Shown piece by piece: positions 44,432-53,486 of a stretch of 64,000 nucleotides of DNA. This DNA is from G965218495 sp965218495 (lineage in GTDB: Bacteria; Bacteroidota; Rhodothermia; Rhodothermales; Bin80): assembly GCA_965218495.1 (NCBI GenBank), contig OZ244626.1, positions 2,170,001-2,234,000 on the forward strand, read 5' to 3'. The position numbers were made by a program, and so were the translations under genes. The notes under the pieces were generated by a model. It saw only the letters and a list, made by a program, of their open reading frames with translations, searched no databases and was not told the origin of the DNA. The stretch's first letter is position 1; every line of letters begins with the position of its first letter.

Positions 44432-45330
44432 TGCACGTTTGTTGTGGCGTTTATCACCTTAATCAAGTCCGAAGTCGGCTTAACATCATGCGTCCGCACC
44501 AGGCTCGCACCTCGCAGCACGGCCACGGCCGTTGCTCCCAGCGTACCAAAGAGGCGACGGCCAATGGGCCTGCTGGCCACGCCGCCCTTCCCTAGCACGT
44601 GCCCAATCGTGCTCTTTCGAGAGATTCCTACCATCACAGGCCTGCCCAGCACACGAAACATGTCCAGCCTGCTGATCAGGCACAGATTCTGCTGCGCCGT
44701 CTTGCCGAATCCAAAACCGGGATCCACTACCAGACTCTGTACACCGGCCGCTTCGGCTACATGTAGCGACGCCTCAAGCGACGCGCACACCTCTGCGGCG
44801 ACATCGCTGTATGCGTGCTCATGCGGCATTGCACCGGGGCGCCCTATGGCATGCATCACCACCATGGCAGCACCATGCGCCGCCACAAGCTCCGCCATCT
44901 CCGGATAGTAGCGTAGGCCCGTGATGTCATTTACCATGTGGGCGCCTGCCGCGAGAGCAGCGCGCGCCACCGTGGGATGGTACGTGTCTACCGCGATAAC
45001 GGTTTTGGGAAGTCTACGCGCGATGCCCTGTATTACCGGCACAATGCGGGCCGCCTCCTCTTCCGGCGGCACAACAACGGCACCACGCCCATAGGCCGCG
45101 CCCCGCGGGCGCGAAGAAGCTCCCCCAACATCAATCACGCGGGCACCCTCCTCGGCCATCGCCGTGGCGCGCTGCAGCGCGGCGTCCACTTTCATGTACC
45201 GGCCGCCATCGGAAAACGAGTCGGGCGTAACATTTAGGATGCCGACTACCTGCGCGCCTGCCGTGCAGTCGAGTACCAGCTTTCCGCACTGCAGCACATA
45301 AGAATTCCTACCGCCGTTTCCCATCGTCAC
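44428..45330 (-). CDS. folP: Dihydropteroate synthase
   Basis: TIM-barrel enzyme of folate synthesis joining p-aminobenzoate and hydroxymethyl-dihydropterin diphosphate. The N-terminal signature VVGILNVTPDSFSDGGRYMKVDAAL is diagnostic; ARVIDVGGASSRPRG follows (often GGESTRPG, so the Glu/Thr pair is changed here), then IAVDTYHPTVARAAL and SLVVDPGFGFGKTAQQNLCLIS. Length 300 residues is normal. It is the first gene of the folP-cdaA-pcm run and is divergent, with only 57 bases, from the GH3 gene. Confidence 0.93.
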   Translation of the reverse strand: MTMGNGGRNSYVLQCGKLVLDCTAGAQVVGILNVTPDSFSDGGRYMKVDAALQRATAMAEEGARVIDVGGASSRPRGAAYGRGAVVVPPEEEAARIVPVIQGIARRLPKTVIAVDTYHPTVARAALAAGAHMVNDITGLRYYPEMAELVAAHGAAMVVMHAIGRPGAMPHEHAYSDVAAEVCASLEASLHVAEAAGVQSLVVDPGFGFGKTAQQNLCLISRLDMFRVLGRPVMVGISRKSTIGHVLGKGGVASRPIGRRLFGTLGATAVAVLRGASLVRTHDVKPTSDLIKVINATTNVQ

Positions 45331-45387
45331 CCCGCCTCCTGAGCGTTTCTTGTCAGGGGATCACAAATACACCTATGCTGTTGACTC

Positions 45388-46947
45388 TTGCCCTTAGCAC
45401 GAAAATACGCCCTTCGATCCGTGTCCCTAATGCGTAAAGCCAGGCGATTTACGCAGGCGCCGGTCCGCACCCAAGCCGCGGTTCTGCGCCGCCTCTTGCG
45501 GCAGGCATCCCAGACGGAATGGGGCCGCCGGTACAATTTCGCCGCCATAGCGCAGCAACCTGATGTCATCACGGCCTACCAGAAGGCTGTCCCATTACAT
45601 ACATACAGCGACATCGCCGAGGATGTGCAGCGGACCCGCCAAGGCGAAGAAAGCATCCTGTGGCCCGGTCGCATGCGGCACTTCGCTGTTTCCAGTGGCA
45701 CCGCATCCGCCGGCAAAATCCTGCCGTTGAGCCGCGAAATGGTGCGGCGCAACATCAGGTTCATCTTCGGTGTCGCACACCAGTACGTGCATACCACACG
45801 CAACTTTCGCATACTGTTTGGACGGCAAATCAGCATGCCAGGGCGCATTGAGGAAGATAGTCAGTTTCCTGGCACGCTCATTGGCGAGACCAGCGGGTTT
45901 CTTCTCGAATCCGTTCCCCCGCAGTTCAGGTTCTTGTATCGCAACATTACGCGCACCATCGCCTTTCTACCCCACTGGAACGAAAAGCTGTCCGCCGTGG
46001 TCGACTACGCGCTTGGCCGTGACATCCGTGTGATATCAACGGTGCCCTCCTGGGCTGTTACGATGTTCAGGATGGCGATTCAGCGCCACAACGTGCGGCA
46101 CGGAGCTACGGTACGCACTATCGGCGAGATCTGGCCCAACCTCCAGCTATATGTTGCCGGCGGTGTTGCACTCAGTTCGTACCGAACGCTCCTGGAAGAG
46201 CTGATCGGGCTCCCCAATATGCACTTCCTGGAAGCGTACGGGGCTTCAGAAGGCTTTTTTTCCTACCAGGTGGAACTTGATGATCCATCCATGCTTCTGG
46301 ACCTCGATAATGGCCTTTTCTACGAATTCATCCGCTTTGATGAGATGCATGAAGAAACACCGCCTCGCTACTCTATAGGCGAAGTAGAGTCTGGAGTTCG
46401 CTATGCGCTCTACGTCTCTACCTGCAGCGGCCTGTGGGCCTACCCGGTCGGCGATGTGATTCGCTTCTCCAGTATTCGTCCACACAAGATTGAAGTCGCG
46501 GGGCGTACCACGGAGATGCTGGATCGCTATGGCGAAAGAGTCTATGGCGAAGATGCTCGGCAGACTATTGAGCAGGTGTGCCAAGAGACCGGAGCTTTCG
46601 TTGCCGAATATCACGTGACTACACGTCCACCTTCCGAAGCGCGCATGCCGAGGCTAGAGTGGCTGGTGGAGTTTGCTGCTCCACCAACCAGTATGGAGGG
46701 CTTTGCGACGGCGCTGGACACCACGTTGTGCGAACTCAACCGGCACTATCAAATTCGGCGAGAGTCACGGGCCTTCGAGAGTCCACAAGTCACGCCAGTC
46801 AGCCCCGGTACATTCTCGCAATGGCTGCAGAAGTCGCGTACGTTTGTTAGCACCCAGACAAAAGTTCGCCGCATGAGCGAGGACACAGCTATGGCCGACG
46901 CCTTGATCGCCCTGGAGCGAGCACGCGGCACAGAACGCGGACCATAA
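45388..46947 (+). CDS. GH3 auxin-responsive-promoter family protein
   Basis: Member of the GH3 family of acyl-acid-amido synthetases, ANL-type adenylating enzymes. The bacterial members are widespread in Bacteroidota, but their substrates are mostly unknown. Visible motifs: QASQTEWGRRYNFAAI, phosphate-binding loop FAVSSGTASAGKILPLSREM, FLEAYGASEGFFSYQ, and the C-terminal VGDVIRFSSIRPHKIEVAGRT, which fits the family's adenylation and hinge motifs. At 519 residues it is complete. The TTG start at 45388 gives the best alignment with family N-termini, the ATG at 45430 being the alternative. It ends 7 bases from the convergent phosphatase-like gene. Confidence 0.85.
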   Translation: MPLARKYALRSVSLMRKARRFTQAPVRTQAAVLRRLLRQASQTEWGRRYNFAAIAQQPDVITAYQKAVPLHTYSDIAEDVQRTRQGEESILWPGRMRHFAVSSGTASAGKILPLSREMVRRNIRFIFGVAHQYVHTTRNFRILFGRQISMPGRIEEDSQFPGTLIGETSGFLLESVPPQFRFLYRNITRTIAFLPHWNEKLSAVVDYALGRDIRVISTVPSWAVTMFRMAIQRHNVRHGATVRTIGEIWPNLQLYVAGGVALSSYRTLLEELIGLPNMHFLEAYGASEGFFSYQVELDDPSMLLDLDNGLFYEFIRFDEMHEETPPRYSIGEVESGVRYALYVSTCSGLWAYPVGDVIRFSSIRPHKIEVAGRTTEMLDRYGERVYGEDARQTIEQVCQETGAFVAEYHVTTRPPSEARMPRLEWLVEFAAPPTSMEGFATALDTTLCELNRHYQIRRESRAFESPQVTPVSPGTFSQWLQKSRTFVSTQTKVRRMSEDTAMADALIALERARGTERGP

Positions 46948-46954
46948 ACTCCAC

Positions 46955-47749
46955 CTATCGGCTACTAAACGCTGGACGCTCGTGCGATAGCACTTCCTCG
47001 TAGCGCCGCACCGAATCAGGATGGCCGCATAGCATCAGCCGCTGCGCCTGGGTGCCGTCGAAGAGGTCCGTCAAGTCTACCATGGGACCGTGAAGGACTT
47101 TCAGGATGCCGCCAGCGGCCCTCAGCAGCGCCCAGCCAGGCAAGAGGTCCCAGAGCCATACGCGGCCCAGCAGAGCGGCGTCGGCGCTGCCGGTAGCAAC
47201 AAAGCACATGTGCCCGATCGTGGACCCCAGACTGCGGACTTTGCCGTGGTAGGCGGAGGACAAGGCGGCTTGCCGGTGTAGCCTGGATGTTGAGAGCAGC
47301 AGCGATTCGCGGTGCAGCGGTGCGGGTGCCTTCATCGGGGCGAGTTCGCCATTGCGAAGCACGCGGCCGCCCCGCGTGTGGCAATAGTAGTCACCCGTCA
47401 TCGGGATATAGAAGTACCCCTCCAAAGGTACACCTCCGTCCACCAGTCCAAGTCCAATTCCCCAGACCGGCAGGCCTGCCACAAATGAAGCCGTCCCGTC
47501 AATAGGATCTATCGTCCAGTACCGGCTGGAGCCCTGCGGTGCTACGCGGCAATGCTCCTCTTCTGCGATGATGCCGTCGCCCGGACAATGTGCCTTCAGC
47601 CATGCCACCAGAAACGATTGGACGGCCAGATCCGCCTCCGTTACGTAGGACAGCGATTCCTTCCACCGCGGCACCACACGACGGAAGTGTCCCATCGCGA
47701 TCTCGCCAGCCTTCACCAGCGTCTTACGGATTCCGATTTCGTCACACAT
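46955..47749 (-). CDS. Inositol-monophosphatase-family phosphatase, copy 1
   Basis: Mg-dependent sugar-phosphatase fold with the family motifs: VTEADLAVQSFL, GDGIIAEEEHC (metal Glu), and YWTIDPIDGTASFVAGLPVWGIGL carrying the D-P-I-D-G-T signature; the C-terminal metal Asp is in LWDLLPGWALLRAAGG. At 264 residues it is full length. Family members act on inositol phosphate, histidinol phosphate or PAP; the substrate cannot be told. The next gene upstream on the same strand (11 bases away) is a paralogue. The neighbouring sulfotransferase would make PAP, so a PAP phosphatase role is conceivable. Confidence 0.87.
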   Translation of the reverse strand: MCDEIGIRKTLVKAGEIAMGHFRRVVPRWKESLSYVTEADLAVQSFLVAWLKAHCPGDGIIAEEEHCRVAPQGSSRYWTIDPIDGTASFVAGLPVWGIGLGLVDGGVPLEGYFYIPMTGDYYCHTRGGRVLRNGELAPMKAPAPLHRESLLLSTSRLHRQAALSSAYHGKVRSLGSTIGHMCFVATGSADAALLGRVWLWDLLPGWALLRAAGGILKVLHGPMVDLTDLFDGTQAQRLMLCGHPDSVRRYEEVLSHERPAFSSR

Positions 47750-47759
47750 GGGCGTATTA

Positions 47760-48545
47760 TTAACCCTCGTATGGGGCCCAATAGTTCAGGTGTGCTCGCA
47801 CCTGACTAATGACACCCGCATGGCCACCCAACATCGGAAGCGACGCAGGTTTGCCATCAAGAAGCTCTCCCATGGTCACATTAGTTCCGTCAAGGTAGCG
47901 CAGGACCCCACCTCCCGCCTGCAAGAGTGCCAGCCCGGGCGCGAGGTCCCAAATCTTATCGTGACCGATAAGCACTGCATCTGCCCCACCGGTGGCCACA
48001 TGTGCCAGATGCACCGAAGCCGCGCCCAAACAGAACACGCGTCCGGGAAATGCAGGTGCGAGGTCAAAGCACTGGTGCGGCCGCGTATGAGTTAGCAGCA
48101 TGCTGTGCGGTCCAAGCGGACCTGGATTCTTCAGATGCATGGGCCTTCCGTTGCGGCAGGCTGGGCGGCCGGGTTCCGAATGGTAGAAGTCTGCAGAGGC
48201 AGGGACGTAGACATAGCCGGATACTGGTCGGCACTTTTCCAGCAGCCCCAGCGCAATGCCCCAACTTGTCAAACCCGCAACAAAGGGCACTGTGCCGTCA
48301 ATAGGGTCCACGGTCCAATAGCGACCACTGCGCGACGCCTTGCGCAAGCCCTCCTCTTCGGCAATGATGCCGTCAAGCGGGTAGCTCTGTGCAAGTGCAT
48401 CAACCAGGAGTGCCTGTATGGCCAGGTCCGCTTCAGTGACAACGGTACGGTCAGCCTTCAGCGTTGCGGTCGCGTGCGTAAAGTGTGCCATGGCCACCTC
48501 ACCTGCGGCCTCCATGACAGGTCTGATCACACGCGAATCGCTCAT
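47760..48545 (-). CDS. Inositol-monophosphatase-family phosphatase, copy 2
   Basis: Paralogue of the previous gene: VTEADLAIQALLVDAL, DGIIAEEEGLR, YWTVDPIDGTVPFVAGLTSWGIAL and IWDLAPGLALLQAGGG keep the same order and all metal ligands. ATG 48545 (MSDSRVIRPVMEAAGEVAMAHF) is chosen over the longer frame to 48707, which would overlap the divergent gene. The pair is a tandem duplication that has diverged substantially, so the two likely differ in substrate. It is divergent from the sulfotransferase-aminotransferase pair. Confidence 0.87.
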   Translation of the reverse strand: MSDSRVIRPVMEAAGEVAMAHFTHATATLKADRTVVTEADLAIQALLVDALAQSYPLDGIIAEEEGLRKASRSGRYWTVDPIDGTVPFVAGLTSWGIALGLLEKCRPVSGYVYVPASADFYHSEPGRPACRNGRPMHLKNPGPLGPHSMLLTHTRPHQCFDLAPAFPGRVFCLGAASVHLAHVATGGADAVLIGHDKIWDLAPGLALLQAGGGVLRYLDGTNVTMGELLDGKPASLPMLGGHAGVISQVRAHLNYWAPYEG

Positions 48546-48689
48546 TATTAGCGAGAATTGGTTTTGCCACAAGGGATTTAAGCTACGCGCGGCAATCCTT
48601 ACATTAACGCGCTTGCCCTGTACGCGCCAAAAGTTTAATTGCTCTCGCTGCAGCTCTAGCGCTGCCGTTGGTATCAGACATCCTAGCCC

Positions 48690-49451
48690 ATGAATCTTGC
48701 CTCCCAATCAAAAAGCACCATGCCGGCCCTCCCACAACTTAGGGTAAACCTCTGGTCCGGACCGCGCAACGTGTCTACCGCACTGATGTATGCGTTCGCT
48801 CAGCGCGCGGATACGCGTGTCATTGACGAGCCGCTGTATGCGCACTACCTGAGGTGCACCGGTGCGCTGCATCCCGGACGCGACGACATACTGAAGGCTA
48901 TGGACAATGATGGAGTACGCGTCGTACAGGAAGTGCTATTGGGTCCTTGTGATAGACCCGTGCTTTTTGTCAAGAATATGGGGCACCACCTCGTGGACCT
49001 CGACTGGGGATTCCTGGAAAAGGTTACCACCGTGTTCTTGATACGGGATCCCAGAGAGATGCTGCCCTCGCTTATCAACCAGGTCCCGCAGCCCACCCTT
49101 GCAGATACCGCGCTAAAGCGGCAGGCAGACATCATGGACTACCTTCGTGACCGTGGCTTTAAGCCGGCAGTACTTGACGCTCAGCAGCTCTTGGTCAACC
49201 CGCGCAGCGTGCTGTCGCAGCTGTGCGAACATCTGGGGATGGCCTTTGAGGAGTCTATGCTCCAATGGCCGGCTGGCCCCAGGCCCGAAGAAGGCGTATG
49301 GGCACCCCACTGGTATCATGTGATCCATACTACAACCGGCTTTTCTCCTTACAAAGCGAAGACGGCGCCGTACCCTGCATTCCTTGAGCCGTTGCTAAAG
49401 GAGTGCAAACCCTATTATGACCATCTCTATCGATTTGCGATCAGAGCCTAA
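48690..49451 (+). CDS. Sulfotransferase-family protein
   Basis: PAPS-dependent sulfotransferase fold. The 5'-phosphosulfate loop is in VNLWSGPRNVSTALMYAFAQR, followed by VIDEPLYAHYLR, and the 3'-phosphate motif is VFLIRDPREMLPSLINQVP. The frame begins at ATG 48690, with a second ATG at 48720 that starts MPALPQLRVNLWSGP. At about 250 residues it is complete. It lies 27 bases ahead of a class IV aminotransferase. Plant 'branched-chain aminotransferase-like' proteins are known to join these two domains in one chain, so the pair may act together. The acceptor is unknown. Confidence 0.82.
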   Translation: MNLASQSKSTMPALPQLRVNLWSGPRNVSTALMYAFAQRADTRVIDEPLYAHYLRCTGALHPGRDDILKAMDNDGVRVVQEVLLGPCDRPVLFVKNMGHHLVDLDWGFLEKVTTVFLIRDPREMLPSLINQVPQPTLADTALKRQADIMDYLRDRGFKPAVLDAQQLLVNPRSVLSQLCEHLGMAFEESMLQWPAGPRPEEGVWAPHWYHVIHTTTGFSPYKAKTAPYPAFLEPLLKECKPYYDHLYRFAIRA

Positions 49452-49478
49452 CCCCAACAGCACAAACCCTCAGCTTCA

Positions 49479-50384
49479 ATGCATATCAGCCTGCCTGATG
49501 CTCGCAATAACACACTGATCGTCTACGTAGACGGAAAGTTGGTTCCTCGCGATGACGCCAAGGTTTCGGTCTTTGACAGCGTGGTACAAGGTGGTGACGC
49601 CGTGTGGGAAGGAATTCGCGTGTATGGTGGACGAGTGTTTTCGCTGGACGCCCACCTTGATCGCCTCCTGGATTCGGCGAAGGCGATGGCATTTACAGAC
49701 ATTCCCAGCCGCGAAGCGATAAAGTCCGCCTTGTTCCGCACGCTAAAGGCCAACCACATGCGTGATGAAACGCATGTTCGGCTGACGTTGACGCGCGGGG
49801 TAAAGACGACTTCTGGCATGGATCCGCGGCTAAACAAGTTCGGATCGACGCTCATTGTACTTGCTGAATGGAAAAAGCCGGTCTATGCTGCAACAGGCAT
49901 CCGGCTCATAACCTCATCGGTTCGCCGTAACACGCCGCAGTGCCTGGACTCCAAGATCCACCACAACAATCTCGTCAACAACATCCTGGCGAAGGTTCAG
50001 GCAAACATGGCGGGCGCAGATGACGCCATCATGCTCGATATCCACGGGTTTGTTTCAGAAACCAATGCCACTAACATCTTCCTCGTCAAGCGGGACGTCT
50101 TGCTGACTCCGCATGCGGATAGCTGTCTGCCCGGTATCACGCGAGCTAAGGTGCTGGAGCTGGCAAGGGCCGAAGGCATCGAGGCTGTAGAACGCAACAT
50201 ATCCACGACCGAGGTCCATAGCGCGGACGAGGTCTTTACGACTGGTACTATGGGCGAGCTAACTCCAGTCCTGGAAGTTGATGGCCGCACCATTGGAGAC
50301 GGAATCCCAGGCCCAGTGACGCTGCGCCTGCGGGATATCTATTGGGACTGCACGCAGAAGGAGGGCACGCCGCTGCCATTCTAG
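49479..50384 (+). CDS. Branched-chain-aminotransferase-like (class IV PLP) protein
   Basis: Fold-type IV PLP enzyme of the IlvE/D-amino-acid transaminase group. The N-terminus IVYVDGKLVPRDDAKVSVFDSVVQGGDAVWEGIRVYGGRVF is typical. The PLP Lys is in CLDSKIHHNNLVNNILAK and the cofactor Glu in GFVSETNATNIFLVK; the phosphate-binding end is VFTTGTMGELTPV. Length 301 residues. It may act on branched-chain amino acids, but equally on another amino substrate, given the sulfotransferase-like gene 27 bases upstream. It is followed by a convergent beta-propeller gene with 171 empty bases. Confidence 0.87.
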   Translation: MHISLPDARNNTLIVYVDGKLVPRDDAKVSVFDSVVQGGDAVWEGIRVYGGRVFSLDAHLDRLLDSAKAMAFTDIPSREAIKSALFRTLKANHMRDETHVRLTLTRGVKTTSGMDPRLNKFGSTLIVLAEWKKPVYAATGIRLITSSVRRNTPQCLDSKIHHNNLVNNILAKVQANMAGADDAIMLDIHGFVSETNATNIFLVKRDVLLTPHADSCLPGITRAKVLELARAEGIEAVERNISTTEVHSADEVFTTGTMGELTPVLEVDGRTIGDGIPGPVTLRLRDIYWDCTQKEGTPLPF

Positions 50385-50555
50385 GCTCGCGGGCCACAGA
50401 ATCAGCCGTTTACGGCCTTGCTGAAGGCTGTCACAAGTCTTTGCCGGGCAGCTACAACTGAGGGTGCCTGTTTTTCGAGGGTAAGGTGGATACTATGATC
50501 ACGGTGGAAGCCACCAAGAGCCAAGTGTGATTGCGGGCCAACATTGATGTATCCT

Positions 50556-51905
50556 TCACCATGGGAGCACATCGGAGCGCTTGTAGAATTCTATATGTGG
50601 GAATGGATAACTATAGCTCGTATATACGTACTCCTTACCGAGTGCTATCAACAGTGGCGTAGAACGATTTTGGTGCTCTATTCGTTGGCCTAAATAGGCT
50701 CCTTGGCCAAGCTGGGCGTCCACCTTGAAATAGTGCCGGGTGCCGACAGAAGAATTGTCTCCTTGTACGTGGTAGTGAGCAATGAAGGAATTCGTGAATG
50801 CGTCCTCAAGAGTGGATAGACCCATACTTTCGCCCTCGCGGGCGGCATGGTATACCACTGACGGGCGCCCTTGATGCGCCTCCTCTTCCACATGCCTAAG
50901 CTGCATATCAGAAAACCTGACTTGCCAGGCTATCGCCCCAGTCTCCGCGTATCCCGTAAGAACAGGGACAAAGGAGTTGACATAGCCAACTATACCGCGC
51001 CTAGAACTGCATGTCAGGCTGCCACTACTTGATAGAAAATCACGTACAAATGGAACGGGGGATTTGTATGCTGCGCCAAAGGAATCAACGTATTCACCTG
51101 CGAGGGTGTGCTTGTGAATGATACCTTTCAACTCTTCGCCGTATCCAATGATGTAGATGTGACCGTTCATCACGCAGAGACCGCTCTGAGCAGCGTATCT
51201 GGCCATGCCTTGGAAGGACTGCTCCAGTGCATAGGTTGAATCCTGCTTCTGAAAAACCTGAATGCGTGAATTGGTATCCCAGACAACGATCCTCAATCCA
51301 TCTTCAGTAACCGCCATGGCCGCTGCGTCCACAAACCCTCCTGGACCGCTTCCCGGACCGCCAACGATGGATTGCAAGGAGCCGCTATGGTCATAAACGC
51401 GTACTTCGGCATACTCGCTATCCAAATAAAAGAGGGAGCCGTGACGCAGTACAACATCACCGATGGATCCGAGCATGTCTTGTTGTCTGCCCTCGTTGAC
51501 TCCAATCGTCAGCGAAGATAGCCCGGTCACGTCGAGAATTTGCTGAGTGGCTTCCTCCTCGTGAAGTAGATGCCGGTGATCGGTGATCGTAGGGAAATTG
51601 TCTGCCGTTGGATGCTCTGTCCCAGACCGGAGACCATCCACGCGAGAGTTGCTACGACAAGACGATAGAGTCGCCATAGTAGCCAAACACACAACCCCTA
51701 CTATCACATACCAGCCAACATGTCCATGAACAAATTTAGGCGCGCAGCACAGCGGGTCGCATAGGGTCCATGCCCGTGCTCTGCTTGTTGCCCCGAACGG
51801 GCTGTTTTCAACTGGCTTCATGTGTTCAGTTTCAGTTACGATTCGCATTTGCCGCTCCGCAATCTCATCTGTGGAGATACCATTGAGGCTCTCTGTATGC
51901 ATCAC
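50556..51905 (-). CDS. 6-bladed beta-propeller lipoprotein
   Basis: Extracytoplasmic propeller protein of 449 residues. An N-terminal region of about 50 residues precedes a hydrophobic segment and lipobox (WYVIVGVVCLATMATLSSC); the real start may be an internal Met close to this. Propeller-like strands repeat through the rest: IGDVVLRHGSLFYLDSEYAEVRVYDHSG, AAAMAVTEDGLRIVVWDTNSRIQVFQK, GLCVMNGHIYIIGYGE. It resembles the 11.1-12.4 kb lipoprotein in plan, but not closely in sequence. There is no strong Shine-Dalgarno site. It is flanked by an IS110 element upstream. Role unknown. Confidence 0.75.
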   Translation of the reverse strand: MMHTESLNGISTDEIAERQMRIVTETEHMKPVENSPFGATSRARAWTLCDPLCCAPKFVHGHVGWYVIVGVVCLATMATLSSCRSNSRVDGLRSGTEHPTADNFPTITDHRHLLHEEEATQQILDVTGLSSLTIGVNEGRQQDMLGSIGDVVLRHGSLFYLDSEYAEVRVYDHSGSLQSIVGGPGSGPGGFVDAAAMAVTEDGLRIVVWDTNSRIQVFQKQDSTYALEQSFQGMARYAAQSGLCVMNGHIYIIGYGEELKGIIHKHTLAGEYVDSFGAAYKSPVPFVRDFLSSSGSLTCSSRRGIVGYVNSFVPVLTGYAETGAIAWQVRFSDMQLRHVEEEAHQGRPSVVYHAAREGESMGLSTLEDAFTNSFIAHYHVQGDNSSVGTRHYFKVDAQLGQGAYLGQRIEHQNRSTPLLIALGKEYVYTSYSYPFPHIEFYKRSDVLPW

Positions 51906-52311
51906 TGTGTGTTCCCGGTGAAATAAATCCCCAACACGCGGAGAGCGCCCCGTAGGCTAGGCGGGAGGTAGACAATAAGCCTGCCCTTTTTGTCATAGTT
52001 GTGGCACCGCTGGGCAATGCGCCATTCGACCGAGCCATACTCCATCGCTTTCTACTTGGTCGATAGGAGCTGGTACCGACTGCACCACGAGGCATCACCG
52101 TGTAGCTTGGCCTGGATTTGCCGAACACAATCAGCCAAGCGTTCATGATGGACCTCGGCGTGAAGGTTGGGTCAGCTACAGAATACCCCGAAAACTGAAT
52201 ACGAGCGGAGGAATAGATATTATAGAAGGGGCCGGAGAGGGGGCACAGGCTATTTTGCCTGTGAGGCGCAGGCGCCTGGACTTCATCCTTCTCCATAGAC
52301 CTTACAACCCC
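51906..52311. other. Leader between beta-propeller gene and IS110 transposase
   Basis: About 400 bases without a supported gene. In IS110-group elements the left end and the region before the transposase encode the bridge RNA, so part of this stretch (nearest the start at 52312) may be IS non-coding end. A minus-strand frame (52374-51865) is open but has no motif. Confidence 0.45.
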
Positions 52312-53454
52312 ATGAACCACACCATAAGTGTCATCCCTTCTCAGAAGTCGGTCTTCGTCGGGCTGGACGTACATAGAGACACGATCGCGGCGTGCGTATA
52401 CGATCCGGCTTCGAAGAGGGTCTGTCTTGAAGTGGAGCTGCCCAGCGACGACAGGGCCAAGCTGCGTAAGCTTATGGCCCGTATTCGTGGTTCCTTTGGC
52501 GAACCCCGGTGTTGTTACGAAGCGTCCTCGTGTGGCTACACGCTCTATAGAACGCTCAGTGACGACGGAGTCGCCTGCGCGGTCATTGCACCTTCGTCGA
52601 TTCCACGGCGTGCCGGTGATCGAGTCAAGACGGACCGTCGTGACGCGGAAAAGTTGGCCCGCTACTACGCGGCGGGCCTACTGACGGCGGTTCACATCCC
52701 CGACAAGGCGTTGCTTGCCGCCCGAACGCTGGTGCGCCGCCGCGTTACTCTGGTCGAAGATTTGACCCGCACCAAGCAGCGCTCCGTGCTCTTGTTGCAA
52801 AGCCGCGGGCATGTGTACCGGGCGGGCAAGAACTGGACGCAGAAATTCTGGCGGTGGCTGGAAGGCCTCGCGCTTGACCCCGTTGATGCGTGTACGCTGC
52901 AAAGCTTGTTGAACCAATGCCAGATGCTCGAAGCCCAGATCCGGGAGATAGAGCAACATATCGAAGAAGAGGCACAGAAGGCATGCTATCAGCCCACGGT
53001 GCAGGTATTGCAAGCCTTCCGTGGCATCGGGCTGTTTACAGCGATGCAGCTGACTTGTGAAATCGGTGACATTCGGCGTTTTGCACACCCGAAAGCACTG
53101 ATGGCATATCTGGGATTGGTGCCCTCGGAGCATTCCTCCGGCCACCGCACCCGGCACGGCTCGATTACCAAGGCCGGTAACACCCATGCCCGCAAGGCTC
53201 TGGTCTCTGCGGCCTGGAAATATACCCACTACCCCCGGCGTAGCCAGGCGCTGCACCAGCGCCAGCACCACTGCGCTGCGGAAGTGATTACCATCAGCTG
53301 GAAGGCTCAGCGGAGACTACACAAACGATACCGCAGCCTGATTCAGCGTAAAGCGCCCACGAAAGCCATCGTGGCCCTTGCGCGCGAACTCGTGGGCTTT
53401 CTCTGGGAAGCCATGCAGACGGTGCCGCCAACACCGGTGGCCCTTGCGGCCTAA
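52312..53454 (+). CDS. IS110-family transposase
   Basis: RuvC-like DEDD transposase of the IS110 family. The first Asp is in SVFVGLDVHRDTIAACVYDP, the Glu in CYEASSCGYTLYRTL, and the remaining acidic residues in DRVKTDRRDAEKLARYYAAG. The C-terminal Tnp_20 domain with its serine is VLQAFRGIGLFTAMQLTCEIGDIRRFAHPKALMAYLGLVPSEHSSG. The frame continues upstream but ATG 52312 (MNHTISVIPSQKSVFVGLDV) is the family start. It is complete at 380 residues. IS110 elements use an RNA guide (bridge RNA) from their non-coding ends, a known property of the family; the flanks here could encode it. Confidence 0.9.
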   Translation: MNHTISVIPSQKSVFVGLDVHRDTIAACVYDPASKRVCLEVELPSDDRAKLRKLMARIRGSFGEPRCCYEASSCGYTLYRTLSDDGVACAVIAPSSIPRRAGDRVKTDRRDAEKLARYYAAGLLTAVHIPDKALLAARTLVRRRVTLVEDLTRTKQRSVLLLQSRGHVYRAGKNWTQKFWRWLEGLALDPVDACTLQSLLNQCQMLEAQIREIEQHIEEEAQKACYQPTVQVLQAFRGIGLFTAMQLTCEIGDIRRFAHPKALMAYLGLVPSEHSSGHRTRHGSITKAGNTHARKALVSAAWKYTHYPRRSQALHQRQHHCAAEVITISWKAQRRLHKRYRSLIQRKAPTKAIVALARELVGFLWEAMQTVPPTPVALAA

Positions 53455-53486
53455 ACATGCCCGAAACGCTTCCGAGAACAGAACAG

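Noticed and set aside
51865..52374. Minus-strand 169-residue frame between propeller gene and IS110
   Set aside because: Overlaps both neighbouring genes and shows no recognisable motif; most likely non-coding IS end.
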